From Nodularia sp034931045 (GTDB taxonomy: Bacteria; Cyanobacteriota; Cyanobacteriia; Cyanobacteriales; Nostocaceae): a stretch of 64,000 nt of DNA. This document shows, piece by piece, positions 33,328 through 43,400 of this stretch. Both the position numbers and the translations under genes were made by a program. Below the pieces are notes generated by a model, which ran no database searches, was not told the origin of the DNA, and worked only from the letters and a program-made list of their open reading frames with translations. Location: NCBI RefSeq assembly GCF_034931045.1, contig NZ_JAYGHH010000014.1, forward strand, positions 35,267 to 99,266, given 5' to 3'. Numbering within the stretch: position 1 is the stretch's first letter; the number at the start of each line of letters is the position of its first letter.

Positions 33328-35208
33328 ATGAGCAGCTACCAATCTTTAAACACATCCGACACCAATAACCGCACAAATCTCAGTGACTGGCGGTTATTTT
33401 TACGACTCTTGCCCTATGCCCGTCGCAGTGGACGACTGTTGACACTGGCATTAGTACTACTTGTACCAATCGCATTAGCCAACGCAGTCCAACCACTGCT
33501 GATTGGACAGGTGATTTCTCTGATTCGCAATGAACCCAGCACATATCAATTTTTCAAGACTCTTCCCTTGTGGCAAGGGTTAAATATCCTCCAAGTATTA
33601 ATCTTGATTGCCATTGTGATCAGACTGATACTAACTGGTGTTCAGGGTTATCTACTACAGAAGCTAGGGCAAAAAATTACGGCGGCAATTCGTGAAGATT
33701 TATTTCATCATGTGACATCTTTAGCGGTGCGTTTTTTTGACCGCACACCCATAGGTAAATTAATTACTCGATTAACCAGCGATGTGGAAGTTTTGGGAGA
33801 TGTCTTTTCCACTGGGGCGATTGGCATTGTGTCCAATGTGTTAACCATGCTGGTAATTACTGGTATTATGCTTTCCATTGAGTGGAAACTTGCTTGCTTG
33901 CTGCTAGTAATGCTGCTGCCAATTACCTGGTTAATTATTTACTTTCAGCAGCAGTACCGCAAAGCCAATTACAAAGCACGAGAAGAACTTTCTGGCTTAA
34001 ATTCCCAGTTACAGGAAAATGTAGTGGGGATGAATATCGTGCAGTTATTCCGACGAGAAAGTTTTAATGCTGACTTGTTTCGCCACGCCAACCAACGCTA
34101 CACCAAGCAAGTGGATCAAACCATTCTTTATGATTCGGCTGTTTCAGCCACTTTGGAATGGATCGGACTAGTAGCGATCGCAGGAGTGCTTTTACTAGGT
34201 GGTTCGTTACTTTTAGACCAATCCCTCACCTTCGGGGTTTTAGCTGCATTTATCTTATACGCCCAGCGATTATTTGACCCTTTAAGAGATTTTGCTGAAA
34301 AATTCACCGTCATTCAAGCTGGTTTTACGGCAATTGAACGCATTACCGATGTTTTAGATGAACCCATAGAAATCCGCGATCGCATTAATCCTCGTTTTTC
34401 TATATTTGATTCCAGTCTCGGCTATATAGACGAGATAGTTCATAGTATGGAGTGCCAAGAATTCGACCCTACGCCAGATTTGGGAGAAATTCGCTTTGAA
34501 CACGTCTGGTTTGCCTACAAAGACGATGATTATGTGATTAAAGATTTAGACTTCGTGATTCATCCCGGTGAAAAAATAGCTTTAGTCGGTCCCACAGGTG
34601 CAGGAAAAAGTTCAGTTATTCGGCTATTATGCCGTCTTTATGAACCCACTAAAGGACGCATTTTAGTAGATGGCGTAGATATTCGGGAGTTACCACAGGC
34701 AGACTTACGCCGCTATATGGCCGTAATTTTGCAAGAAGGTTTTTTGTTTGCTGGTGATGTTAAAAGCAATATTACTTTAGGCGACCATTACACCTTGGAA
34801 GAAATTCAACAAGCTGCTAGTAAAACCAATGTGGCTGAGTTTATTGAACAATTACCCCAAGGCTACAATACTCAATTGCGGCAACGTGGGACAAATATTT
34901 CTAGTGGTCAAAAGCAACTTTTAGCCTTTGCCCGTGCAGCAATTCGCAATCCGCAAATTTTGGTGCTGGATGAAGCCACTGCTAGTTTAGATGTGAGTAC
35001 AGAAACTTTAATCCAAGAGGCATTAAATCAAGTTTTGGTGAGACGTACTGCTATTATTATCGCACACCGTTTGTCTACAATTCGCAATGTAAATCGCATT
35101 TTTGTGTTGAAGCGAGGTGAATTAATTGAAGAAGGCAGTCATGACCAATTGTTACAACAAGGGGGACTATATGCTACTTTACATAATTTGCAAATGTTAG
35201 GTTCTTAA
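33328..35208 (+). CDS. ABC exporter, fused membrane and ATPase domains
   Basis: A 626-residue type IV (MsbA/MDR-like) half-transporter. Six TM helices lie in residues about 30-330, including LLTLALVLLVPIALANAVQP and ILQVLILIAIVIRLILTGVQ. The ATPase domain (about 385-620) has Walker A GPTGAGKSSVIRLL, a Q-loop ILQEGFLFAG, the signature NISSGQKQLLAFARA (SSGQ instead of SGGQ), Walker B ILVLDEATASLD and the switch IIAHRLST. A stretch of about 50 residues between the parts is longer than usual. Cargo is unknown; lipid or drug-like export is typical. It is monocistronic and ends in a dispersed repeat. Confidence 0.93.
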   Translation: MSSYQSLNTSDTNNRTNLSDWRLFLRLLPYARRSGRLLTLALVLLVPIALANAVQPLLIGQVISLIRNEPSTYQFFKTLPLWQGLNILQVLILIAIVIRLILTGVQGYLLQKLGQKITAAIREDLFHHVTSLAVRFFDRTPIGKLITRLTSDVEVLGDVFSTGAIGIVSNVLTMLVITGIMLSIEWKLACLLLVMLLPITWLIIYFQQQYRKANYKAREELSGLNSQLQENVVGMNIVQLFRRESFNADLFRHANQRYTKQVDQTILYDSAVSATLEWIGLVAIAGVLLLGGSLLLDQSLTFGVLAAFILYAQRLFDPLRDFAEKFTVIQAGFTAIERITDVLDEPIEIRDRINPRFSIFDSSLGYIDEIVHSMECQEFDPTPDLGEIRFEHVWFAYKDDDYVIKDLDFVIHPGEKIALVGPTGAGKSSVIRLLCRLYEPTKGRILVDGVDIRELPQADLRRYMAVILQEGFLFAGDVKSNITLGDHYTLEEIQQAASKTNVAEFIEQLPQGYNTQLRQRGTNISSGQKQLLAFARAAIRNPQILVLDEATASLDVSTETLIQEALNQVLVRRTAIIIAHRLSTIRNVNRIFVLKRGELIEEGSHDQLLQQGGLYATLHNLQMLGS

Positions 35209-35247
35209 ACGCAGAGGGGCGCAAAGCTAACGCAAAGTAACGCTGAG
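35207..35247. repeat. Dispersed repeat, inverted partner of 30781-30822
   Basis: AAACGCAGAGGGGCGCAAAG through ACGCTGAG, starting inside the ABC transporter stop codon. The two copies lie in opposite orientation 4.4 kb apart. Confidence 0.8.
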
Positions 35248-35341
35248 GTTTTTTTGAGTAAAGTTTTTATAGTGCTTTGGCTTTACACTCAGCACTTTGC
35301 TATCAGGGCTTGTTTTGTTTTGGTAAATAGCAATCCGGTTT

Positions 35342-36319
35342 TTAACTACTGAAAGTTACAACTTTATTACAGACAAGCCCGATACTCTCTACAGCATATT
35401 TGACAAACACGGAATTGTCTTTAGCATGACAAGAACCTTTTATTTCTAGTGTTTTGGTGGTGTCTTTGACGAGTGTTGCTTGGTAAATAGACAGAGAACC
35501 ACAGGGTTCTTCAAGACTTAACTCGGCTAATATTGTATTATTATCTAAACTTTGCTGAATGATTTTTCCTGCCACTTTGTAATTAAACCAGTTCCATCCG
35601 TGGCGCAGCATTAATTCTCTTTCTAATATTTGCACAGCCGTCGGTAGAATTCCCCAGCCTCTATACACTTTTCTCAGGCATTGTATATCACCTGTGCGGG
35701 TCAAAATTGAACGAAATGCTTCTTGATTGAGAACACCATAATATCTGCCATCTGGTAAATCTATCGCTGTTGGTGCAAATCGATGTCCACCAAAATGGCT
35801 AGATTTCCAAATTCGGACATGATCTAATTCCAAATTATCAATAATAGTACTAGCTTGGAAATAAAACGGATTACCATATCTGGCACAACACTGGTCATGG
35901 CTACCGTGGGTACAGACTAAAATATCTCTGGTAATATTTGTCTCTATTTCATGGTCGGGGATTTTGCCCCATAAACATTTTTTTACTACCCCCGCTACTT
36001 GTTCAATGTGTGGTAACTTGAACTCATACTTTTGGTATCCATGACTCAACCCTGCTTGTTTTTGATAAATCAAAAGAGTTGTGTAATCTATTTTGTGAGA
36101 ATAGTTATTAGCAATTAAGAGAAATCTCACGGATAATTTAGCACGGCGGACTTCTTCTACTAAAGCCCGTAAATTATTAGGTACCCATTTAGATTGAAAA
36201 GCATCATAAGCCCAGGGTTGAGGACATTCCACTAAAATATATGTTTCGTAATTTGTCGCACTACTTATAATATCTTCTCCTACTTCTCGTGCATGGTCAG
36301 AACAAAAAAAAGTATTCAT
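35342..36319 (-). CDS. Sucrase/ferredoxin-like family protein
   Basis: A 325-residue protein of the Suc/Fer-like (thioredoxin-like ferredoxin) family. It begins FFCSDHAREVGEDIISSATN. The 2Fe-2S binding part lies at about 150-200: ILVCTHGSHDQCCARYGNPF, then HVRIWKSSHFGGHRFAPTAI. These Cys and His positions are the expected cluster ligands. A C-terminal domain of about 100 residues follows. Family members are small redox proteins; an early link to sucrase activity in the name is not reliable. No obvious partner is adjacent, and a long AT-rich region follows. Confidence 0.85.
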   Translation of the reverse strand: MNTFFCSDHAREVGEDIISSATNYETYILVECPQPWAYDAFQSKWVPNNLRALVEEVRRAKLSVRFLLIANNYSHKIDYTTLLIYQKQAGLSHGYQKYEFKLPHIEQVAGVVKKCLWGKIPDHEIETNITRDILVCTHGSHDQCCARYGNPFYFQASTIIDNLELDHVRIWKSSHFGGHRFAPTAIDLPDGRYYGVLNQEAFRSILTRTGDIQCLRKVYRGWGILPTAVQILERELMLRHGWNWFNYKVAGKIIQQSLDNNTILAELSLEEPCGSLSIYQATLVKDTTKTLEIKGSCHAKDNSVFVKYAVESIGLVCNKVVTFSS

Positions 36320-36431
36320 CGAAATTTACTCATTAGTGAATTTTATGGACAGAAGGCTATGGGAAAACGCTAATGTAATTTTGGCTACGAAACTTCAACC
36401 CTGAGAAATAAACGAGAATAATCTGCATTTA

Positions 36432-36803
36432 CTAGTGAAAGGCAGGTAGCCACTTTATAACATCATTTTCAATAAACGTCTTTTTGATTAATAAAATCTC
36501 CAGATTAGTATTCACTAACTTCAAGAGAGATATTACAGTGCTTTTTAAGTTAGTTTTGTAGTGTTTTTTATCTGTTGGGGCAAACAATTCTAATGGCTGA
36601 GGCTGAGTTTGTCTGAATTTAGTTGCATATAAATACATGACTAATCTTAAATTCAGCCAGTCTTGAATCACCAAAAATCCTGGTTTTTGCCGATATATCC
36701 CGATAAAAACAGCTTTAATATCCCAATGGTTGTTTAAGGCTGCTATGACACTACTTATTTTTAATATATCAAAAAAGACATTCATATTGCAAAAGATTCT
36801 CAA
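36432..36803 (-). CDS. Hypothetical protein, weak coding evidence
   Basis: An open frame of up to 123 residues, from a TTG at 36803 or the ATG at 36785. It is hydrophobic-aromatic and basic (IGIYRQKPGFLVIQDWLNLR, VISLLKLVNTNLEILLIKKT), low in GC, and has no motif I recognise. The region has no ribosome-binding site that I can see. It may be a real small protein or a decayed gene. Confidence 0.35.
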   Translation of the reverse strand: MRIFCNMNVFFDILKISSVIAALNNHWDIKAVFIGIYRQKPGFLVIQDWLNLRLVMYLYATKFRQTQPQPLELFAPTDKKHYKTNLKSTVISLLKLVNTNLEILLIKKTFIENDVIKWLPAFH

Positions 36804-37221
36804 TTAATAGCGAAAAAATAAGACATCAAGCTGAAATTAACATAACTTCCGCTAGATGAACTTGATCAGCATAATTCTCGTTTCTAAAGCTGATTTGGCC
36901 TTTTCACCTCATCTCAGCCAATGACAGTTAGATCCAAAACGTCCGGCAGCTATGAGGTACATTCTCAAGGCTGAATATGCAAAGGTTTTTGAGACTAATA
37001 AATTTACTGTAACTGAATTCAATCCCAAATGCAAGTATTTTTTGATTTTTATCACTTGGGATAATTTTAGTTTTTTCCGCAACTTTAGGCTATTTAACAT
37101 TCAATTAAAGCTGCATCGTTGATGTAAGTATCGAAAGTCTCAATGATATCTATAGAAATGTGCAAAGTTGAACGTTTTGAACACAATTTCCCATCAGCAG
37201 CCCTAAGTGCATACTTGCAAG
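36804..37221. other. Intergenic region (418 bases)
   Basis: AT-rich, with only short low-quality frames on the minus strand (36909-37100). I see no gene or clear element. Confidence 0.5.
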
Positions 37222-37761
37222 TTAATTGAGACTAATATCTGAGTTATAGTTGAATTTCCAGCGTAGCAATCTTGGTAATTGCGAAACATTTAAAACATAG
37301 TTACCAGTCCATAGCAGAATTTCTAAAATTAACAAATTGCGTACCCACCAGAGTGGACTGGCGGAACCCAATAGTGTCAAACCTTCATACATCTGCCAGA
37401 TCCGGTAAGGCACATACAAGTAGGGAATCATCACCCAAACTACGCTGTGAAATAGTCTAACTGAGATGCTTTCCGAGAGGATTTGTAATCCTAGTACCAC
37501 AAAGTACCAAGTAAGTACTGTTAATACAGAAGTGTAGTTCCAGAATACACCCCATAACACCATTACTACTAAAGGTAGTAGTACTCCCAATATTTGTACT
37601 GTGCTAAACCAGAGTTGCAAGAATCTCGGTAGCGGTTCGGGAATTCTGTAGGGTTTTGCGTGTTGCCACGTCCAACCCACAACAATAAAAAAAGATGTCA
37701 CGGAGAGGAAAAACAGCAGATTTTCCCAAAATAAATAGAGATGAATGTTTAAGACAGTCAT
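37222..37761 (-). CDS. Hypothetical membrane protein, 4-5 TM helices
   Basis: A 179-residue integral membrane protein. Hydrophobic segments occur at about 8-30 (LYLFWENLLFFLSVTSFFIV), 50-72 (STVQILGVLLPLVVMVLWGV), 78-96 (VLTVLTWYFVVLGLQIL), 104-122 and 138-158 (WWVRNLLILEILLWTGNYVL). It is rich in Trp and Tyr. A PYRIPEPLPRF loop and a polar C-terminus follow the inside-positive pattern weakly. I do not recognise a family. It lies 60 bases after exoD on the same strand and may be cotranscribed with it. Confidence 0.65.
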   Translation of the reverse strand: MTVLNIHLYLFWENLLFFLSVTSFFIVVGWTWQHAKPYRIPEPLPRFLQLWFSTVQILGVLLPLVVMVLWGVFWNYTSVLTVLTWYFVVLGLQILSESISVRLFHSVVWVMIPYLYVPYRIWQMYEGLTLLGSASPLWWVRNLLILEILLWTGNYVLNVSQLPRLLRWKFNYNSDISLN

Positions 37762-37821
37762 GGCAGTATTATCTATCTTTTATAGTCTCATGCCATAGGC
37801 CTCTAGTGGTATTTTTGGAGA

Positions 37822-38445
37822 TTAACGCCCCAACCAAGTCTTGAGTAAATCCAGAAGACTAGTACCACCCCAAAACACTGCAATTAAAATTGAAATACTC
37901 GAAACTGCCCCTATGAGACAGATAACTACACCTCCTAAGCTAATGACACCATCATCTTCGAGCAAACCAAAGCTGGTGACAAAAACTCCTATGGCTGGGA
38001 GGGTATTGGTTCCTGGAATCGGAATGATCATCGAAATTCCCATTAAGGCGATCGCTATCCCAATCGTGACTTTACCTGGTAGAGTAGTACAAATATAGGA
38101 CAAACGCGGCCGAGCGATCGCTTCAATCTTTTGCAACCAAGGATTTCCCGCTTTCAAAAACTTCTGGACTGTTTCCAGTTTAATCGGGTGATTGAGCATT
38201 TTTCGAGGTAGCCAGGGAATTTTTGCCCCGAAAATTAGCTGTATAGCCAGCACAAAGATTAAAGCCCCGAAAGGCATCGAGTAACCAGGGGCAGGAACAG
38301 GTAAAGCTGAAGGAAGAGACAGAATCACTAGCAAAAACCCAAAAACCCGTTCCTTGGCTAACAGTAAAATCTCTGCTAGAGTTATGTGTTCGGTGCGGTC
38401 TTCATCAAAAAAATAGCGTTGTAACTCTTGGGACAGTCTAGCCAT
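37822..38445 (-). CDS. exoD: Exopolysaccharide synthesis protein ExoD
   Basis: A 207-residue ExoD-family membrane protein. Signature: ITLAEILLLAKERVFGFLLV near the N-terminus, then LPSALPVPAPGYSMPFGALI, a helix-rich core (IFVLAIQLIFGAKIPWLP) and MGISMIIPIPGTNTLPAIGV. Rhizobial ExoD mutants have altered exopolysaccharide and are alkali sensitive; the molecular role is not settled. Length and topology match the family. The next gene downstream is a small membrane protein. Confidence 0.9.
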   Translation of the reverse strand: MARLSQELQRYFFDEDRTEHITLAEILLLAKERVFGFLLVILSLPSALPVPAPGYSMPFGALIFVLAIQLIFGAKIPWLPRKMLNHPIKLETVQKFLKAGNPWLQKIEAIARPRLSYICTTLPGKVTIGIAIALMGISMIIPIPGTNTLPAIGVFVTSFGLLEDDGVISLGGVVICLIGAVSSISILIAVFWGGTSLLDLLKTWLGR

Positions 38446-38812
38446 AGATTACTGAATCTGAGTCCAATTTAGTCAAAAAATGTGAGTAATTGAATTTTAA
38501 GTAGCCAGGCAGGAAAAAACAAACTATAGCGGTTCTCCGTTGAGTGAGATACCAGAACTTCAAGCAGTTAACTTGATTTACGCCCACGGACTAAGCTTGT
38601 AACTCCAAATAATCAAGGAAAGTAGAGATTTTACCTTAATCAACTTAGCTTAATTTTTCTCTGCCGACTAGACTTAAAAAATATTATTTTGCAATTGAGT
38701 AGGTACAAAAAACAGCAAAATACTAAGTGCTGAGTATAAACAAAGTTGATCCAAATGTATGCAACTAAAATGACCTTTCCTCCCCCTACTCTCAAAACGA
38801 CGGGATATTTTT
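38446..38812. other. Intergenic region (367 bases)
   Basis: Upstream of exoD and downstream of murQ, both on the minus strand. It holds the exoD promoter. AT-rich; no gene, hairpin or repeat stands out. Confidence 0.5.
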
Positions 38813-39754
38813 TTATTTGGAAGTCTCTGAGTCATTTTTATGACTGGCAACAGCTACCCGGAGATTGCCTTGATGTTTTGCAAGCAAGCGATCGCCAGCA
38901 TCTTTGTCTAAGCCAGTCCAGTGCATCAGCAATGCTAACTTTACCCACTTCCCACTGCGTTCGAGTAAAAAACCAGCAGCTTCTCGACTTAACCCTGTGA
39001 GGTCTTGCAACATCTGCAAAGCGCGATCGCGTAACTTTTGATTTGTTACCGCCACATCTACCATGCGATTACCGTAAACTTTGCCCAGCTTCACCATTAC
39101 CCCAGTGGAAAGGATATTTAAAGCTAACTTTGTGGCTGTACCAGCTTTTAAACGTGTCGAACCAGCGAGGATTTCTGGGCCAGTTAATAAGCGAACATCC
39201 ACATCAGCGTCAAAGCGTACCTGTTCTGTGGGGACACAAGCCATAAAAATAGTTTTAGCGCCCCGTTGACGGGCAGCATTTAGCGCTCCGTGGACAAAAG
39301 GCGTTGTCCCACCGGCAGTAATCCCCACTACTACATCTAACTGAGTAATGTGTCGTTGAGCGATCGCTGCTTCACCATCTGCGGTACTGTCTTCTAAGTC
39401 TTCAGAACTGCGTACCAACGCACCAGCACCACCGGCAATAATGCCCTGTACCAACTCCGGGGGTGTGCAGAAAGTAGGTGGACATTCAGACGCATCTAGC
39501 ACCCCTAATCTGCCACTTGTTCCCGCCCCAACATAAAATAAACGTCCTCCTTGGCTCAAACGTTCTGCGGCCACATCAATGGCTTGAGCTAACTGGAGTT
39601 GCGCCGCCGCTACCGCCGCCACTGCTTTTTCATCTTCACGATTAAACAAACTCACCATCTCAACAGAACTGAGTTGATCTAAATGAAGACTATCAGGATT
39701 GACCTGCTCAGTTAAAAGATAGCCCCGTTCCTGCAAATTTGGCATAATTGACAT
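38813..39754 (-). CDS. murQ: N-acetylmuramic acid 6-phosphate etherase
   Basis: A 313-residue SIS-domain enzyme. It cleaves the lactyl ether of MurNAc-6-phosphate to give GlcNAc-6-phosphate and D-lactate in peptidoglycan recycling. Motifs: FYVGAGTSGRLGVLDASECP in the SIS core, PTFCTPPELVQGIIAGG, VVGITAGGTTPFVHGAL, GPEILAGSTRLKAGTATKLA and KLGKVYGNRMVDVAVTNQKL. The start is at MSIMPNLQERGYLLTEQ (or its second Met). It is followed on the same strand by exoD after a long gap and preceded by the DUF3110 gene, with which it could be transcribed. Confidence 0.95.
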   Translation of the reverse strand: MSIMPNLQERGYLLTEQVNPDSLHLDQLSSVEMVSLFNREDEKAVAAVAAAQLQLAQAIDVAAERLSQGGRLFYVGAGTSGRLGVLDASECPPTFCTPPELVQGIIAGGAGALVRSSEDLEDSTADGEAAIAQRHITQLDVVVGITAGGTTPFVHGALNAARQRGAKTIFMACVPTEQVRFDADVDVRLLTGPEILAGSTRLKAGTATKLALNILSTGVMVKLGKVYGNRMVDVAVTNQKLRDRALQMLQDLTGLSREAAGFLLERSGKWVKLALLMHWTGLDKDAGDRLLAKHQGNLRVAVASHKNDSETSK

Positions 39755-39814
39755 CTTAAATAAATAGCTTTATATCACTTTTCCCCATTCGAGAATCCCC
39801 ATTCCCCAATGATT

Positions 39815-40255
39815 TCACAACAAACCTTCAAATTTGCGCCGCATATTTTCTAATTCAGAATCAGACATTTCTGGTGCAGCTGGTGGCACTGGGTCAGATT
39901 GGTAGCTATCCTCTTTTTGAGCATCAATTTGCCAGTCAGTATTCTCCAAATTCATTTCAGGGGGTAAAATTAAATCGCTGTTAGCCGGAACAATTTCCCA
40001 TTCATAGCCAGCACTTTCACAAAATCCCTTAATTTCCTCAGCATCGAGCATTTCCACTGTAGGGGTAGGAAAATCTTGAGCTTCCAGTAACAGGGCAAAG
40101 CGGAGAGCGTCATCTTCTGACTCGAACATCAAAATTTTATTGCGTACAGCCCCTGACTGTGATGAGGAAGCATCACCCACCCGAATTGAGTGAATTCCCT
40201 CATTTTCTGTGTGAGCATTGAAAATTAGCACAAAAACACGCATTGGTGTAATCAT
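39815..40255 (-). CDS. DUF3110 domain protein
   Basis: A 146-residue cyanobacterial protein. The DUF3110 domain (about 5-95) has RVFVLIFNAHTENEGIHSIR, ILMFESEDDALRFALLLEAQ and DFPTPTVEMLDAEEIKGFCE. The tail is acidic and ends MSDSELENMRRKFEGLL, a motif common to cyanobacterial and chloroplast-type members. The function is unknown. An AAAGGA box lies just before the first ATG (40255); the ATG at 40243 is an alternative. The gene lies 60 bases upstream of murQ. Confidence 0.85.
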   Translation of the reverse strand: MITPMRVFVLIFNAHTENEGIHSIRVGDASSSQSGAVRNKILMFESEDDALRFALLLEAQDFPTPTVEMLDAEEIKGFCESAGYEWEIVPANSDLILPPEMNLENTDWQIDAQKEDSYQSDPVPPAAPEMSDSELENMRRKFEGLL

Positions 40256-40476
40256 CTGTCCTTTGGTTTTGCGATCTACTTATACTATTAAAGTTTAAGA
40301 CTGTGCAAAAGCTGAGTAGAAACTAAGTTGCTCTCGTTTTTTGTTGATCGAGCTTTTGATAATTGCATATCCCAAAATCTCAAATAGGTTTGTATCCTGG
40401 AATAGATATCACGATCTATAGTTATCAGTCACTGCTAGTAGTCAGCCAGCTACACCCAGTTATAAAAGAAACCATA

Positions 40477-43400
40477 ATGACTAAATCTCCTAATGAAAAC
40501 CATCATTCCCATTCCTCAGCCCGCAAGCGTTTGTGGTTGCTAGTGTTGAGTCGTGGTGGTATTGCCCTGGGCGGACTGTTGCTAGTGGGAATCACCGGCG
40601 GTATTTGGCGATTGTGGAGTTTTGTCCAAAAAGAATTAACGCCCTTAGCCCAAAGCGGGATCACCAACACACTCAACCGTCCGGTAAACTTGGGAGAAGT
40701 TACAGGCTTTTCCTTGACAGGTGTAAAATTTGGGGCTTCAACTATCCCCGCAACACCCACAGATCCAGACCGGGCTGTAGTGGATGCTGTAGAAGTGGGT
40801 TTTAGTCCGTGGCAATTAATTTTTAATCGTCAACTCAAGCTAGATGTTACCTTAGTCAACCCAGATGTTTACATTGAACAAGATAATCAAGGGCGTTGGA
40901 TTACGACTAAAATTGCCCCACCAAGTGAATCGACGCTGATTAAAACTGATTTAGACCAACTGCGGTTTCGTAATGGCAAGTTGCTATTAATACCCCAAGC
41001 AGGTGATGAAAAAGTCATGTCTACCATCACCCCCGTAACATTTTCACAACTTAATGGCACAGCCCAACTGCTAGAAGAAAACCAGTTAGTTAAGTTTAAT
41101 GTTAGGGGTGAATCAGATAATGGGGGAAATCTGGCTATTCAAGGAGAGGTAGTTCCTCAAACATTAGCGGCTAAATTACAACTGCGATCGCAAGATTTAT
41201 TAGCTGCTAAAATTACCAGCATCATTAAATTACCCTTTGACTTACAGGCGGGTACAGTTAATGGCAACGTCCAAATTCAACTCACACCAGAACAGCCCAC
41301 TCTGTTATTTGGCAATGCTGACTTACAAGGGGTAAACCTGCAAATTCCCAACTTACCCCAAGCTTTTCTCAATACCCAAGGGACAATTCGCTTTCAGGGA
41401 ACAGAAGTACAGTTAGATAATCTTGTTGGCAGTTACGGCAAAATTCCTCTGGTGGCTACAGGCATTATCGATCCACAGACAGGCTATAAGTTAGCAGGTC
41501 GTGTTGATGCAGTCAGTGTGGCTAATACTCAAGCAAGTCTCAATATCAAATTGCCAGTACCCGTAACCGGGGAATTACAAGGGAACTTACAAATGGTTGG
41601 TTCCATCACCAAACCCGTTCTTTCAGGAGCAATTGCCACTATTAAAACTGCCCAAATTGATAAAATTGATTTTAAAAATATTACTAGTAACTTTGAATTT
41701 GTTCCTCATGCTAATTTAATTAGTTTCAGAGATATTCAGGGACAAGCCGCAGTTGGTGGCGAAATTACAGGTGTTGGTAACATCAACCTGGGAACAAACC
41801 CCCAATTAGATTTTAATTTCGCCGCTAAGAATATTCCTGGGGATGCCGTAGCTAAAATTTACGAAACTACACCTCCAATCCAAATTGGTACTGTTTCCGC
41901 GACAGCTCAATTAACTGGTGCGGCAAATAACGCCCAAACTGTGGTCAGATGGCAAGCCCCAGAAGCTACCTATCCCGGTACTGGTGAAACCGTTGTTGCC
42001 GCAGACCGTAGCCTTACCTTTCGCAATGTGGCGTTGAATGTTGCTGGTGGGATGGTGCGAGGTTCTGGTAGTTTTGCTAACCAGCGTTGGCGAGCTGTCA
42101 CCCAAGCTTCTGGTGTAGGTTTGACACCTTTTGTAGACCAAAATCAACTGCAAAATATTTCTTTAGCAGGGGCGAAATTCAATGGTCGTGTCATCCTGGA
42201 AGGTAGGGCGGAACCATTTCAAATTGCCAACATTAGCACTGAAGGCGCAGGAGTCAATATTGGTGGTGGCACAGTTGCAGTGTCTCGTATCCAGTTCCAA
42301 GACCAAAACTTTTCAGCGCAACTGGTGGCTAATAATGTCAGGCTAGGGCGCATCTTAAAGGAATCCCCCCCAGCTTTGGATAATCCCTTGGTAGGTACGT
42401 TTCAAATCGCCGGGAATACGCAAAATTTGGAACTTAATACCCTACGCGGCACTGGTGAGGGAAGGCTGAATATAGCAGGTGGAACTGTGACAGCCACGAA
42501 TATTCAATTAGCTGAGGGTGTATATCAAGCCCAGGTACGAGCCAATAATGTCGCTATACAGCAGTTAGCCACGGTTCCAGCACAATTTCAAGGTGCGTTA
42601 ACTGGTCAATTTAATGTCACTGGTGCGGTGGAATCCTTCTCTCCAGCCGCTATCCAAGCTAGTGGACAAGGACGGCTTAACCTCCCAGGTGGAAGCATTA
42701 CAGCCTCTAACATTCGAATAGCTAATGGTCTATATCAAGCCCAAGTTCAAACTAATAATCTCCCTCTGCAACAGTTGGCAGCAGTACCACCACAATTGCG
42801 GGGAGGGTTAACCGGTCAATTAAATGTCGCGGGGTCGGTTGAGTCTTTCAGTCCAGAAACTATCCAAGCCAGTGGTCAGGGACGGTTAAATGTGGCTGGG
42901 GGAAGCATTACAGCTTCTAACATTCAACTGGCTAATGGTCGCTATCAGGCTGTAGTTGATGCTTCAGGGGTGGAATTAAATCAATTGAATCAGCAGTTAC
43001 GGGGTGATTTGGGCGGTAATTTGCAGGTGGCTGGGATTTTAGGATCTGCCCAATTAGCTGATGTTCGGGCTGCGGGACAAGTACAATTATCTCAAGGTTT
43101 CCCTGGTCTGGAACAACCGTTAATTGCCACACTGACTTGGACTGGTGAAAAGCTGGCTATTCAACAAGCTGTAGCGAATGGTTTAAATGTCAGTGGTGAT
43201 ATATTGACTAATGCCAATGTCGCAGGTATCCCGGAAATTACCCAGCTAAATCTCAACGTCCAAGCTCAGAATTACAATCTACAACAGTTACCAATCAATT
43301 TGCCAAATCAGTTTGATGTGGCGGGAAATGTTGATTTTGACGGACAAATTACTGGTAATTTGCCTTTGCCCAATGTCACAGGAAAAATTGGGTTACGAGA

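Noticed and set aside
36909..37100. 63-residue minus-strand frame
   Set aside because: AT-rich, no ribosome-binding site or recognisable composition; likely chance.
40363..40476. 38-codon N-terminal extension of the TamB homologue
   Set aside because: The ATG at 40477 gives the usual short basic N-terminus before the TM helix; the extension has no recognisable character.
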